Below, piece by piece: positions 9,989 to 17,975 of a stretch of 49,877 bases of DNA. Source of the DNA: Paludibacteraceae bacterium. GTDB taxonomy: Bacteria > Bacteroidota > Bacteroidia > Bacteroidales > Paludibacteraceae. The stretch spans positions 1 to 49,877 of the forward strand of contig JAKSMY010000009.1 of NCBI GenBank assembly GCA_024400275.1, read 5' to 3'. The notes under the pieces are model-generated. The model was not told the DNA's origin. It worked only from the letters and a program-made list of their open reading frames with translations, and searched no databases. The stretch's first letter is position 1. Every line of letters starts with the position of its first letter. The position numbers and the translations under genes are program-made.

Positions 9989-10438
9989 CTATTTCAGTTT
10001 ATTGGGTACAAATGCGCTGACGTCTTTGTTGTATGAGTACAAATCGCGCACCAAAGTGGACGAAATATGTGCGTATTCCGGACGTGTATAGAGGAGCATA
10101 GTCTCGATGCCGCCTATTTGTTTATTGGCCTCTGCCATATTGCGTTCGTACTCGAAGTCCTCCACGCAACGGATACCGCGTAAAATGAACTCTGCCCCCA
10201 CTTGTTTGGCAAAATCCACGGTCAGGCAGTCGTATATTTGTACGTCTATACTGGGGTTGTTGGCAAAAATCTTTTGAATGGCTGCCAATCGTTCCCGAAT
10301 GGGGAATGTTTCTTTTTTGACCGAATTACGGCCGATACCGATGGTAATATGGTCAAAGAGTTTCAGTCCACGGTTCACAATATCGTAGTGACCGATGGTA
10401 AAGGGATCAAACGAGCCCGGAAAGATGGCTTTTTTCAT
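9989..10438 (-). CDS. coaD: Phosphopantetheine adenylyltransferase
   Basis: CoaD transfers AMP from ATP to 4'-phosphopantetheine, the penultimate step of coenzyme A synthesis. The 149-residue protein shows the nucleotidyltransferase signature FPGSFDPFTIGH (TxGH) near the N-terminus, the Arg/Lys region RNSVKKETF, RGIRCVEDFEYE and the C-terminal ISSTLVR. Length and motifs are those of ordinary bacterial CoaD. Its start overlaps the acyltransferase gene by 32 bp, so it is embedded in the operon. Confidence 0.97.
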   Translation of the reverse strand: MKKAIFPGSFDPFTIGHYDIVNRGLKLFDHITIGIGRNSVKKETFPIRERLAAIQKIFANNPSIDVQIYDCLTVDFAKQVGAEFILRGIRCVEDFEYERNMAEANKQIGGIETMLLYTRPEYAHISSTLVRDLYSYNKDVSAFVPNKLK

Positions 10439-11414
10439 AGTTGATAACGGGATTATGATACATCTCGTGCAGTTTATCCATCAGGAATGTATCGTCTTTG
10501 TTGGGTATATTTATCTTGTTGTATTGCCGGTGCAGATAGGTTTCAAATTCCGTGCCGCGTTCAAACATCTCGTAATTGGCGTGTATTTGTTTATCTATTT
10601 GGGCAGCCACGGCATTTATCAGGTCATTTTTGTTCATCTGCTCCAATTCGGCTCGGCGGCTGTCTATCCAATGGTTGATAGATGGTGTCATTCGGAATAT
10701 GACACGTCCTTTTTGACCGTGTATGCCGGTGTGCATAGATAATAAGTCGTCCTGTTTACTTTTCTTCCAGCCCTCTATATCGCGTTTCAGTTGCATCTCT
10801 TGGGCTTTGAGATAGTCGCAGGGGTCGTATTCGTAACTGATACTGACGGGACATATATTCAGTGCTTTCAGGGTGTCTAACACCGTGTTGTGCCCTTCGT
10901 CTTTTGTCATGGTCAGCATTTTCAGTACAGCCGGTTGGGTGCGGTCATCGCCGTCTTTGGCACGTCCTTCGCGTTGTGCCAGCCATATACTTTTGCCGCA
11001 TTTACGCAGGTGTTGTATGTATTCCGACAGGGTCTTGCTGTGTTGCAGCAACTCGCGTGGTGAGCCATCGCGAATAACCACGAAAGCGCGGTTAAAACGT
11101 ACAAACGGTTCTATCCACCATTTGCCGAATAGGTTGTTACCTATGCCGATAAAGGGACGAATACCGTATTTTCTTTCGAGAAGCATACTCAGCCAAGCCG
11201 AGTCCATCACGATGTCGCGATGGTTAGTCATAAAGAAAGCGCCGTGACGTATATCTTGTTCTATCTGTGCTTGTTGTCCGGCTGCATATTCCAGATGAAG
11301 GTAAGTCGTTGTCCTTCGGGCAAAACCTGCCAAGCAAGGCCAGTTAATCAGCGCATCGGCTATCATGCGTGCCGGCTCGATACGCCATGCTCGTATGTCT
11401 TTGTATTTATTCAT
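10407..11414 (-). CDS. PlsC-like acyltransferase
   Basis: I choose ATG 11414 (MNKYKDIRAW) over an upstream in-frame start because it overlaps the preceding stop by only 8 bp. The roughly 335-residue protein has the lysophospholipid acyltransferase box NHRDIVMD (H-x4-D) and a second block resembling the glycerophosphate-binding motif (RAFVVIRDGS). A third block reads WLAQREGRAKDGDD. It probably acylates a glycerol-phosphate-type acceptor in membrane lipid synthesis. It is longer than a minimal PlsC (about 240 residues) through a C-terminal helical tail. It lies between the YigZ-like gene and coaD in one transcript. Confidence 0.85.
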   Translation of the reverse strand: MNKYKDIRAWRIEPARMIADALINWPCLAGFARRTTTYLHLEYAAGQQAQIEQDIRHGAFFMTNHRDIVMDSAWLSMLLERKYGIRPFIGIGNNLFGKWWIEPFVRFNRAFVVIRDGSPRELLQHSKTLSEYIQHLRKCGKSIWLAQREGRAKDGDDRTQPAVLKMLTMTKDEGHNTVLDTLKALNICPVSISYEYDPCDYLKAQEMQLKRDIEGWKKSKQDDLLSMHTGIHGQKGRVIFRMTPSINHWIDSRRAELEQMNKNDLINAVAAQIDKQIHANYEMFERGTEFETYLHRQYNKINIPNKDDTFLMDKLHEMYHNPVINYEKSHLSGLV

Positions 11415-11769
11415 CTTTATTCCACCCGGCAATTGCCGCCTTTGTGGCTTCCCTGTAGGCAACCATCAGTCCGCCTGTACCGAGCAATGTGCCGCCAAAA
11501 TAGCGCACCACCACCACTAATATATTGTCCAATTTGGCTGCATCTATGGTCCGTAAGATAGGGATACCGGCTGTGCCGTGTGGTTCGCCGTCATCTTTGG
11601 TCCGGAAGAGGTTTTCGCCAAGGCGGTACGCGTAGCATACATGCCGTGCATCGTGGTATTTCTTTTTGTACCACGTTATTCGTGTTTTGGCTTCTTCTTC
11701 GTTACAGATAGGTTCTGCAAAGGCCAAGAATTTACTACCTCTGTCTTTGTATATCCCTTCGTAAACCAT
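11407..11769 (-). CDS. YigZ/IMPACT-family protein (UPF0029 N-terminal domain only)
   Basis: The ORF is open further upstream, but I place the start at 11769 (MVYEGIYKDRGSKFLAFA). The predicted promoter (11788-11819) lies just before it and the family begins there. The 120-residue protein shows the IMPACT/YigZ block KYHDARHVCYAYR, DDGEPHGTAG, and VVVVRYFGGTLLGTGGL. It is shorter than E. coli YigZ (about 200 residues) because the C-terminal ferredoxin-like domain is missing, a common form in Bacteroidota. The molecular role of the family is poorly defined. It is the first gene of the operon running to 6552. Confidence 0.88.
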   Translation of the reverse strand: MVYEGIYKDRGSKFLAFAEPICNEEEAKTRITWYKKKYHDARHVCYAYRLGENLFRTKDDGEPHGTAGIPILRTIDAAKLDNILVVVVRYFGGTLLGTGGLMVAYREATKAAIAGWNKDE

Positions 11770-11787
11770 AATTACGTTCCGCGGCTG

Positions 11788-11819
11788 CAAAGGTACAAAA
11801 AAAATTGCATTTATGCAAA
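11788..11819 (-). promoter_or_regulatory. Promoter for the YigZ-like/coaD operon
   Basis: On the minus strand TACCTTTG (CAAAGGTA at 11788-11795) follows TTTG (CAAA at 11816-11819) after exactly 20 nt. It is divergent to the promoter at 11835-11866. Confidence 0.75.
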
Positions 11820-11834
11820 AAAAATGCACTTTTT

Positions 11835-11866
11835 CTTGTTTTATTGCAAAAATTGTTGTACCTTTG
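11835..11866 (+). promoter_or_regulatory. Promoter for the MNT/HEPN pair
   Basis: TACCTTTG lies at 11859-11866. CTTG at 11835-11838 stands in for TTTG with a 20-nt spacer. The ATG at 11890 is about 17 nt after the expected start of transcription. Confidence 0.65.
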
Positions 11867-11889
11867 TACCGATTTTGGGAAAATGTATT

Positions 11890-12201
11890 ATGAAAAGACC
11901 ACATATCGTAAATATGATTTCAACTATTACGCGTCAAGAGATGCCCAATGCTGAAGTGTTCTTATTTGGCAGCGAGGCAAGGGGTGAGGCTCGTATAGAT
12001 AGCGATATTGACCTTTTAATTCTTTTGAATCAAAATCACGTTTCTTGGCAAGACAAGGAGCGTATTGTTGCACCTTTGTATAATATTGAGTTGCAAACAT
12101 CAACCATCATTAATCCAATCATCTATTCCCAAGCCGATTGGAAGAATCGTCCGTTGGATTATTTTAAGTTGAACGTTATGAATGAAGGAGTTAGACTATG
12201 A
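11890..12201 (+). CDS. MNT-type minimal nucleotidyltransferase (probable antitoxin)
   Basis: A 103-residue protein starting at ATG 11890, just after a clear promoter; the longer open frame upstream lies antisense to the YigZ-like gene and is not used. It has the nucleotidyltransferase signature FGSEARGEARIDSDIDLL (G-S-x-A-R-G ... D-x-D). In MNT/HEPN modules the MNT protein neutralises the HEPN partner, in studied systems by adenylylating it. The 4-bp ATGA overlap with the next gene supports a two-gene unit. Whether this pair is an active toxin-antitoxin system is inference. Confidence 0.88.
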   Translation: MKRPHIVNMISTITRQEMPNAEVFLFGSEARGEARIDSDIDLLILLNQNHVSWQDKERIVAPLYNIELQTSTIINPIIYSQADWKNRPLDYFKLNVMNEGVRL

Positions 12202-12593
12202 GTGAAACATTAGATGAAGAAAGCAGGAAGTCACTTGTTTTGTATCGTTTAGAACAAGCGGAATCCACATTGCAAGACGCAGAGTTATTGTTAGTCAATG
12301 ACCGATTAAACAGTGCTGCCAATCGCATTTACTATGCTTGTTTTTATGCTACAGAAGCATTGCTCATAAAATATGCTATTCGGGCAACCACTCATGCAGG
12401 AGTAAGACAGATGTTTGGCTTGCATTTTGTCCAATCCGGCAAGGTAGATACCAAATGGGGACGTTTTCTTTCTCAAGTAGAAAGTATGCGTGAAGGTGCT
12501 GATTACGATTTCTTTATTCACTACGACAAAGATGAACTATTAGAGATCCTTCCCAAAGCAAAGGAATTTATTTCTATACTTAGTCAACTTTAA
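12198..12593 (+). CDS. HEPN-domain protein (UPF0332/COG1895-like, probable toxin)
   Basis: A 131-residue all-helical HEPN protein. It shows NSAANRIYYACFYATEALL followed by THAGVRQMFGLHFV and REGADYDF near the end, the pattern of UPF0332 HEPN proteins paired with MNT transferases. The classic RNase motif R-x4-6-H of HepT toxins is not obvious here, so catalytic activity is uncertain. It overlaps the MNT gene by 4 bp. The alternative is a substrate-binding partner of the nucleotidyltransferase without RNase activity. Confidence 0.85.
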   Translation: MSETLDEESRKSLVLYRLEQAESTLQDAELLLVNDRLNSAANRIYYACFYATEALLIKYAIRATTHAGVRQMFGLHFVQSGKVDTKWGRFLSQVESMREGADYDFFIHYDKDELLEILPKAKEFISILSQL

Positions 12594-12607
12594 TCTCAAA
12601 TGACCTC

Positions 12608-12726
12608 CCTCCTTCCCCCGCACCTCCTGGCGATTTAGTCAAAGGGCTGAGAGTGTCGGCCGACCCTCGACCGACCCTCGACCGACTCTCGACACCCCCT
12701 GACCCCCTCGATAAGGGGGAAGGAGG
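12608..12726. repeat. Inverted-repeat element with three 11-bp units inside
   Basis: CCTCCTTCCCCC (12608-12619) is exactly complementary to GGGGGAAGGAGG (12715-12726). Between them stand three 11-bp units (CCGACCCTCGA twice, then CCGACTCTCGA) at 12660-12692, flanked by GTGTCGG and CGACACC. It lies between convergent genes and may also terminate transcription. Related 11-bp triplets occur at 31041 and 46493. Confidence 0.75.
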
Positions 12727-12758
12727 AACTAAAAGGTTGGGAGTTTAGGGACGCTGCG

Positions 12759-14219
12759 CTACGGGAGAGGTATTCGTTTGGCTTGTGCGATGGCGTTTTC
12801 GGGGCAAACGAGACGGCATAAATGGCAACCGACGCACTTCGTTCCTATCAGTTTGGGCTGGCGGTCGGCACCGAACTCAATGGCTTGATGACCGGCATCC
12901 TGACATGCGATATAGCACCGTCCGCAACCGTTACATTTGTCATGTTCAAACTTGGGGAAGACCTTCGTACTGCGGTCCAAATCGGACGGACGCGCAAAGG
13001 TTTGAATCTCGCTACCGACAATATCACGCAGGCGTTTGATGTTATTCTTTGCCATGTATGTTCGCATGCCTAAGGTCAGGTCCTCAATCAGGCGATAACC
13101 GAACTGCATGACAGCCGTACAAACCTGCACATTGGAGCAACCTAACCGGATATAATCCAACGCATCACGCCACGTCTCGATACCGCCTATACCTGAATAC
13201 TCCATGTGATGTTGTGCTTTTTGGAGCATGGGGTTGGTGACTAATTCGAGGATATGCCTCAGTGCAATCGGTTTGATTGCCCGTCCGGAGTAGCCCGAGA
13301 TGGTACGTTTTCCGTTCACCATGGCATATTGCGACATGGTTACCGATTTGATGGTGTTGATGGCTGCTATGCCGTCGGCGTTGGCAAAGTAAGCCGCCAG
13401 AGCCGGTTCGGAGATGTGCGTTATATTAGGTGTCATCTTTGCCAGCACAGGGATTTGGACTGCATGTTTGACATAGCCCGTATAGAAAGCCACCAGTTCG
13501 GGGTTTTGCCCCACGTCCGACCCCATGTTGGCTAAACGCATCTGCGGGCAGGAGAAATTGAGTTCGATAATATCAGCCCCTGCTTCTTCGGCCCTTTTGG
13601 CAAGGTCCATCCACTCCTCTTCGGTCTGTCCCATGATACTGGCAACGATGACCTTGGCGGGGTAGTTCTGCTTGAGGCGTTTGAGGATAGCAAAATTCTC
13701 TTCCGGTGTATTCTCGGAAATCTGCTCCATGTTCCTAAATCCGTTCCAGTGGTCTGTCTCGTCAAAACGCGGACTGACCTCCTTCATGGGCTGAGTGCCG
13801 ATAGTCTTGAAAACGACACCTCCCCAACCCCAGTCAAAGGCGCGTGCCACCATGTCGTAATTGGTGCAGATAGCAGAAGATGCCAGGAAAAAAGGATTCT
13901 CGCATTTTACGCCACAGAAATCAATCTCCAGCGAAGGCAACTGTGCTTCGTCCAACAGCGGCTTTTCCTGCGTTGCCGCAGTCACTTGCTTAGCCAATTC
14001 TTTGATGCGAATCGGGAAATCGGTATGAATACATGCTTTTTCACACGGGGCATCACAACCGGCACATTCGGAGGTCAACCACCGGCCTGCATTCTCGGCA
14101 TCGTCAAAACGAAGGGCACGCAGTCCCCGTGCCGGGTGGAGATTGTTGGGACAAGCCGAATTACAAGGCGACTGTACGCATAACAGGCAACGTTGTGCCT
14201 CTTGAATGAGGTTAATCAT
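12759..14219 (-). CDS. preA: NAD-dependent dihydropyrimidine dehydrogenase subunit PreA-like
   Basis: This 486-residue enzyme should reduce uracil or thymine to the 5,6-dihydro form. An N-terminal cysteine-rich iron-sulfur region (CLLCVQSPCNSACP and CAGCDAPCEKAC, residues about 10-65) resembles the PreT/GltD-type N-terminus. A dihydroorotate-dehydrogenase-like FMN barrel follows (about 95-400, with LAKMTPNI and GIGGIETW), then two 4Fe-4S motifs (CNGCGRCYIAC, CVGCHLCRLVC). The extra N-terminal domain makes it longer than the roughly 410-residue E. coli PreA. The active-site loop reads NMGSDVGQ rather than the Cys-containing loop of mammalian enzymes; I recall this form in other bacterial PreA proteins. 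It has no preT neighbour in view. A divergent promoter at 14244-14291 drives it. Confidence 0.85.
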   Translation of the reverse strand: MINLIQEAQRCLLCVQSPCNSACPNNLHPARGLRALRFDDAENAGRWLTSECAGCDAPCEKACIHTDFPIRIKELAKQVTAATQEKPLLDEAQLPSLEIDFCGVKCENPFFLASSAICTNYDMVARAFDWGWGGVVFKTIGTQPMKEVSPRFDETDHWNGFRNMEQISENTPEENFAILKRLKQNYPAKVIVASIMGQTEEEWMDLAKRAEEAGADIIELNFSCPQMRLANMGSDVGQNPELVAFYTGYVKHAVQIPVLAKMTPNITHISEPALAAYFANADGIAAINTIKSVTMSQYAMVNGKRTISGYSGRAIKPIALRHILELVTNPMLQKAQHHMEYSGIGGIETWRDALDYIRLGCSNVQVCTAVMQFGYRLIEDLTLGMRTYMAKNNIKRLRDIVGSEIQTFARPSDLDRSTKVFPKFEHDKCNGCGRCYIACQDAGHQAIEFGADRQPKLIGTKCVGCHLCRLVCPENAIAQAKRIPLP

Positions 14220-14243
14220 AAGACGAAATTATTTATTTTCCCG

Positions 14244-14291
14244 CAAAGTTACAAAGAAATTTTGATATATGCAAAAAAAAGCGTATCTTTG
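14244..14291. promoter_or_regulatory. Bidirectional promoter with shared palindromic -33 box
   Basis: The 15-mer TTTGATATATGCAAA (14261-14275) gives TTTG to the plus-strand -7 TATCTTTG (14284-14291, 19-nt spacer). It also gives CAAA, read as TTTG, to the minus-strand -7 TAACTTTG (14244-14251, 20-nt spacer). It drives preA leftward and the transporter rightward. Confidence 0.8.
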
Positions 14292-14336
14292 TGCCGGATT
14301 TGATGAAAACAACATAGAAAAGGGTTTGCAATCGAA

Positions 14337-15020
14337 ATGAATACACGTCTTTTCAATACCAAACAATCGTGGCTGCTCCTCCTGACCGGTGCTTATTGCG
14401 TCATATCGGTTATGATGAATTACTTGTGCATGAAACCCATGAGTTTCGGCACAGATTGGATTTGGATGGATGGCGGATTGCTTATCTCATGGCTCACGTT
14501 TCTGATCAGCAATATACTTGTTGAAGCATACGATAAACATACTGCTATCCTCATTACAGGCATTGCCACGGTGCTAACCTTGGCGGTATCTGTCTTGGGC
14601 GTGGCGGAAGTCTATCTGCCCACTTTGCCCCAATACACGGGTCAAGCCGAACATTTTGCGTATATATTCAGCAATGGTCCCCGTACCATAGTAGCATCTG
14701 CGCTGGCTTTTTTTGCGGGTAATGTGTGCAACGTGAGTGTTATCGCACGGTTGAAGAAAAACGACACTTCCACCCGGCAGTCGCTCCTGTTTCCATTCTG
14801 GATACGTGCCGTAGTGGCTACCGTCATCGGGCAGATTGTGGACAACACACTGTTTCAGGTTTTGGCGTTTGCACCAATCGGCTTGTCAATATATGAGATG
14901 TTTTGGCACGATATTTGGACTGCTATCGGTGTGTCGGTCCTATTCGAGTCTGTCGTGGAGGCGTTCTTTGTTCCATTGATAGCTCTGCCCCTGACAAGAC
15001 ATATTATTTCGCTGAAATAA
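14337..15020 (+). CDS. Queuosine precursor transporter (VUT/YhhQ family)
   Basis: A 227-residue inner-membrane protein with six or so hydrophobic segments. It carries the family hallmarks SNILVEAYDKHTA in the first third and RTIVASALAFFAGN in the middle, followed by FWIRAVVATVIGQIVDN. YhhQ-type proteins take up 7-cyano-7-deazaguanine or related bases used to make queuosine in tRNA. No queuosine synthesis gene is in the window, so the substrate rests on family membership. A PspC-domain gene follows after 34 bp. Confidence 0.88.
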   Translation: MNTRLFNTKQSWLLLLTGAYCVISVMMNYLCMKPMSFGTDWIWMDGGLLISWLTFLISNILVEAYDKHTAILITGIATVLTLAVSVLGVAEVYLPTLPQYTGQAEHFAYIFSNGPRTIVASALAFFAGNVCNVSVIARLKKNDTSTRQSLLFPFWIRAVVATVIGQIVDNTLFQVLAFAPIGLSIYEMFWHDIWTAIGVSVLFESVVEAFFVPLIALPLTRHIISLK

Positions 15021-15054
15021 AATAAATGATTATTAACCCTTTAACACAACTATT

Positions 15055-15249
15055 ATGGAAAAGAAAATGACTAAATCCTTAGACAAGAAGATCTGGGGTG
15101 TTTGTGGCGGTATTGCCGAGTATTTTGGTTGGGAAATAACAGTCACTCGTGGCGTTTACGCTCTTTTGACGCTCTTATGCGGTTTCTTTCCGGGCCTCAT
15201 TATTTACTTGGTAATGTATTTCATTATGCCCGAAGCCGAAAGCAAATAA
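15055..15249 (+). CDS. Small PspC-domain membrane protein
   Basis: A 64-residue protein that is almost entirely a PspC domain. It has KIWGVCGGIAEYFGWE, then a hydrophobic helix ending in YFIMPEAESK. PspC domains sit in the inner membrane and in proteobacteria sense envelope stress, but stand-alone short forms in Bacteroidota are uncharacterised. It follows the transporter by 34 bp and ends 4 bp from the convergent rsmD gene. Confidence 0.9.
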   Translation: MEKKMTKSLDKKIWGVCGGIAEYFGWEITVTRGVYALLTLLCGFFPGLIIYLVMYFIMPEAESK

Positions 15250-15253
15250 ACGG

Positions 15254-15778
15254 CTATTGGAAGAAAGTAAAATGTACGCTGCCGTATTGGCGCGTCTCGT
15301 TAAAACGAGGGTGGGATGTGAAATCATGGTCTTTGCCATGTTCCAGCACAAACCACCCTTCGTTTTTTAATAGCGGAGTAACCAAATCCGGCAACTCGGC
15401 TAATTTATCCAACGCATAGGGCGGGTCGGCATAAATAAAGTCGAACTGCATGTGACAGGCGTTCAGAAACTTGAACACATCGCCCCGTACCACATTTAGG
15501 TTGGTAATTCCTAATTGCTTACATGTCGAAATGATAAAGTTCTGTTGGGTATGTGCCAACTCTACGGCGGTGACCGAACGTGCGTCACGCGACACAAACT
15601 CCAAGCCTATTCCGCCTGTGCCGGCGAATAAGTCCAGCATGTCGGTTCCCTCAAAGTCCAAGCGGTTATTCAGCAGATTGAATAACGCTTCCTTGGCAAA
15701 GTCGGTAGTTGGCCGTGCTGTTATATTTTTAGGGGGCGACAATCGCCGCCCCCCATATTTTCCGGATATTATTCTCAC
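15254..15778 (-). CDS. rsmD: 16S rRNA (guanine966-N2)-methyltransferase RsmD
   Basis: A 174-residue SAM-dependent methyltransferase that modifies G966 of 16S rRNA during small-subunit assembly. It has the family start MRIISGKYGGRRL, the RPTTDFAKEALFN block, the SAM loop DLFAGTGGIGLE and the catalytic YADPPY motif. Length is normal. It lies 15 bp downstream of the membrane protein gene at 15794-16549 and is probably co-transcribed with it. Confidence 0.95.
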   Translation of the reverse strand: MRIISGKYGGRRLSPPKNITARPTTDFAKEALFNLLNNRLDFEGTDMLDLFAGTGGIGLEFVSRDARSVTAVELAHTQQNFIISTCKQLGITNLNVVRGDVFKFLNACHMQFDFIYADPPYALDKLAELPDLVTPLLKNEGWFVLEHGKDHDFTSHPRFNETRQYGSVHFTFFQ

Positions 15779-15793
15779 TTTCGTCTTTTGCTT

Positions 15794-16549
15794 TTATTCC
15801 CAGTTTCCGGCATTGTTGTTTGGTGCCGTAATGTCGCCAATCTTCAGTCCGGCATAATGCTCCAGTTTGGTTTCTTTATCAATCAGATTGACACGCTCCT
15901 GGTTGTCCAAGTCTGCCAAATAGGTGTTGTAGTGGGCACGTATCTCCAACAAAGGAACTTTGATACCTTGTGATGTGGTATAATCGTTGTTCACTTCTGT
16001 CTCAAAGCGTACCTGGTCTGTAAAAGGAATATAAACTATTTGGTCGATATTTTCTGCGGTATAGGCACCTTTATAAAGTGTCTCTATCATATCTTTGTAG
16101 ATGGTATCACGGCGGAAGCCACTCAAACTATTATCCTTGATTTCCTTGTCGTTCTCCCAAATATAGGCATATAGTGCATCTTTGTCGTCGGTACCTAATT
16201 TAACTTGTGCTTTCGCCAATGCTCTTTCCAGTATCTTGGTAGCTTTCAATTCGGTCAATCCGGCTTCCAACTGTTTGTCAGTCAAACTTCCTTCTTTCAT
16301 AACCTCTTTCTTCGGAGTTGTCTTGAGGAAGAGAACCAACGAGTCCAAATCGGCTTGGAAACGGCCATTAACCAATTTATACTCTGCCTCTGCCGCACGA
16401 AGGTCCACCAGACTCTTAATAACGGCAACTTCTCGGCTGGCACGTTTTTCTTCAAAACGAATAGGAGTAACTACACTGTTGATGCAGACATAAACCAAAA
16501 ACAGGCATGCTATGCCCAATAAGATACGATAAATAATTTTCGTGTTCAT
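15794..16549 (-). CDS. Conserved hypothetical membrane-anchored protein
   Basis: The start is set at 16549 (MNTKIIYRILLGIACLFLVYVCINSV). The upstream open frame would cross the promoter and lacks family-like sequence. The 251-residue protein has one N-terminal membrane helix (about 7-26). A charged, helical periplasmic domain follows (EEKRASREVAVIKSLVDLRAAEAEY...), then a beta-containing part (IVYIPFTDQVRFETEV). I do not recognise a function. The single anchor and the sequence just after it loosely resemble pseudopilin-like proteins, but no processing site is clear. It precedes rsmD in one transcript and shares a divergent promoter region with 16641. Confidence 0.75.
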   Translation of the reverse strand: MNTKIIYRILLGIACLFLVYVCINSVVTPIRFEEKRASREVAVIKSLVDLRAAEAEYKLVNGRFQADLDSLVLFLKTTPKKEVMKEGSLTDKQLEAGLTELKATKILERALAKAQVKLGTDDKDALYAYIWENDKEIKDNSLSGFRRDTIYKDMIETLYKGAYTAENIDQIVYIPFTDQVRFETEVNNDYTTSQGIKVPLLEIRAHYNTYLADLDNQERVNLIDKETKLEHYAGLKIGDITAPNNNAGNWE

Positions 16550-16574
16550 TTCGGATATTTCTCTAAAATTTGTG

Positions 16575-16622
16575 CAAAGGTACACTTTTTTTTGGATATA
16601 TGCAAATTTTTTTATACTTTTG
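16575..16622. promoter_or_regulatory. Bidirectional promoter with shared palindromic -33 box
   Basis: TTTGGATATATGCAAA (16591-16606) supplies TTTG to the plus-strand -7 TACTTTTG (16615-16622) and, as CAAA, to the minus-strand -7 TACCTTTG (16575-16582). Both spacers are 20 nt. Confidence 0.8.
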
Positions 16623-16640
16623 TGCTGCAAATAAATCATA

Positions 16641-17897
16641 ATGTTGAAAATGAGTAACAAATATATCCTTGGTTTTCTTTTTCTCTGCGCTTTGTTACCG
16701 GCGGGCAGTAAGGTCTTTGCCATTCGCTATAGCGGCAGGATTGTTGATGAACACGGAAGTGGTTTGATGTATGCTACCGTGTTTCTCAAAGACAATCCTA
16801 TTGTGGGTACAGCCACCAACTCGGACGGTTATTTTGTCTTGGAATCAGACACGTTACGCCCGTCTTCTTCGGTTATCCTGTCGTGTATAGGTTTTGCTTC
16901 GCGTGAGGTACCTGTTGGGTCGTTGGCTGCCGACAGTGTGGTCGTTACGTTGCAGGAGCAGCCTATTTTGCTCACACCCGCTACGGTGGAAGCCAAAAAA
17001 GTTAAGCAAAGTAAGCGCAAACGCAAAGCGTCTATTTTGCACGAGATATATGTCCGTTTGCAGGAAGAATGCCCCCACCAAGCGGCGCGTTATCATGTGG
17101 TGAGCGATGTCAAAATGGAAAGTAACACCTCCGATTGGGGAATGGAACAGATGGTGGCATCGGTAGTGCAGATTCCGGCTGCTGATGTAACGCAGAAAGA
17201 CAGTATTCAGTTTGTGGGTAAATACTGCAAGCGTTATTGTAATCCTCTTGTTCGCAAGCATGTGGACCATTTGCTAAGTGGCGAACAGGACAAGAACCGC
17301 AAACGTTTGGCGCAGTCCATCGATTCGGGGACTGTAGTACATCGCAAGATTTGGGAAATGTCTCAAATCGAGAAAACGTTCTTGCTGGATTTAAGTGATG
17401 AATTGGCACGTTGGAAGATCAATAAACAAGAAAACATGGTGGTTATGACCTACACGCATACGCGCAATTATTTAGGTATAGTCAAAATTGTGGAGTCGCA
17501 TAGTCTGTTGGTGGATAATGCCGCCTCGTTGCAAACCTATATGCAAGATATACATGTCAAAGTGTTCTTGCCGTTTAGTATTCGTGTGAAAGACAGTAAC
17601 TTGGAATGGCTCAACCTGTTGAATATGGACGATGAGAAGATTGAGAAGTTTCGTCTCAAGAAGGCTGATTTTACCGTTCATTTCGAGACGCATTACGGTT
17701 ACCGGGATGCCGTCCTTGTGCCGCAACAGAAAACGATGCACGTTCAAGGCATGTTGGAGGACAATAAAAAACACCAACTGCCGTGCGAATTATGGGGAAA
17801 CCAGCAAATCACCAAGGTTGATTTATCGGGTGTCACTCCTGTTCAATCATACCGTAAATCGCAAAAAGTCTCTCGCGAATTAGTTCCGATTTATTAA
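16641..17897 (+). CDS. Carboxypeptidase-regulatory-like domain protein, exported
   Basis: A 418-residue protein with a signal peptide (about 4-27; a second Met at 16650 is also possible). A CarboxypepD_reg-like beta-sandwich follows (about 28-115; YSGRIVDEHGSGLMYATVFLKD and TNSDGYFVLES). The remaining 300 residues begin with a basic stretch (KKVKQSKRKRKAS) and form a domain found in many Bacteroidota exported proteins, function unknown to me. There is no TonB plug or barrel, so it is not a SusC-type receptor despite the N-terminal domain. It has its own promoter and is followed after about 40 bp by the recR promoter. Confidence 0.8.
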   Translation: MLKMSNKYILGFLFLCALLPAGSKVFAIRYSGRIVDEHGSGLMYATVFLKDNPIVGTATNSDGYFVLESDTLRPSSSVILSCIGFASREVPVGSLAADSVVVTLQEQPILLTPATVEAKKVKQSKRKRKASILHEIYVRLQEECPHQAARYHVVSDVKMESNTSDWGMEQMVASVVQIPAADVTQKDSIQFVGKYCKRYCNPLVRKHVDHLLSGEQDKNRKRLAQSIDSGTVVHRKIWEMSQIEKTFLLDLSDELARWKINKQENMVVMTYTHTRNYLGIVKIVESHSLLVDNAASLQTYMQDIHVKVFLPFSIRVKDSNLEWLNLLNMDDEKIEKFRLKKADFTVHFETHYGYRDAVLVPQQKTMHVQGMLEDNKKHQLPCELWGNQQITKVDLSGVTPVQSYRKSQKVSRELVPIY

Positions 17898-17935
17898 CCG
17901 GTTTGTGTTTTGGTGATGTAAAATTGCAGAAAGAT

Positions 17936-17966
17936 TTTGATATATGCAAATTTTTTCGTATCTTTG
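17936..17966 (+). promoter_or_regulatory. Promoter of the recR operon
   Basis: TTTG (17936-17939, start of TTTGATATATGCAAA) is followed after 19 nt by TATCTTTG (17959-17966). The expected +1 lies only a few bases before the recR ATG at 17976, so the mRNA is nearly leaderless. No minus-strand -7 is present here. Confidence 0.78.
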
Positions 17967-17975
17967 CAGTCGAAA

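Noticed and set aside
11578..11889. Extension of the MNT gene upstream by about 100 codons
   Set aside because: It lies antisense to the YigZ-like gene and contains both divergent promoters; the conserved protein starts at 11890.
12763..14219. preA as an inactive enzyme because the loop lacks the Cys of mammalian DPD
   Set aside because: I recall the MGSDVGQ form in other bacterial PreA proteins, so absence of that Cys is probably normal for the bacterial type; not checked by alignment.
16550..16723. Longer N-terminus for the membrane protein at 15794-16549
   Set aside because: The extension crosses the bidirectional promoter and the start of the divergent gene, and hides the obvious membrane anchor that begins at MNTKIIYR.
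16641..17897. SusC/TonB-dependent receptor
   Set aside because: The CarboxypepD_reg-like domain is present but there is no plug domain and the protein is far too short for a TonB-dependent barrel.
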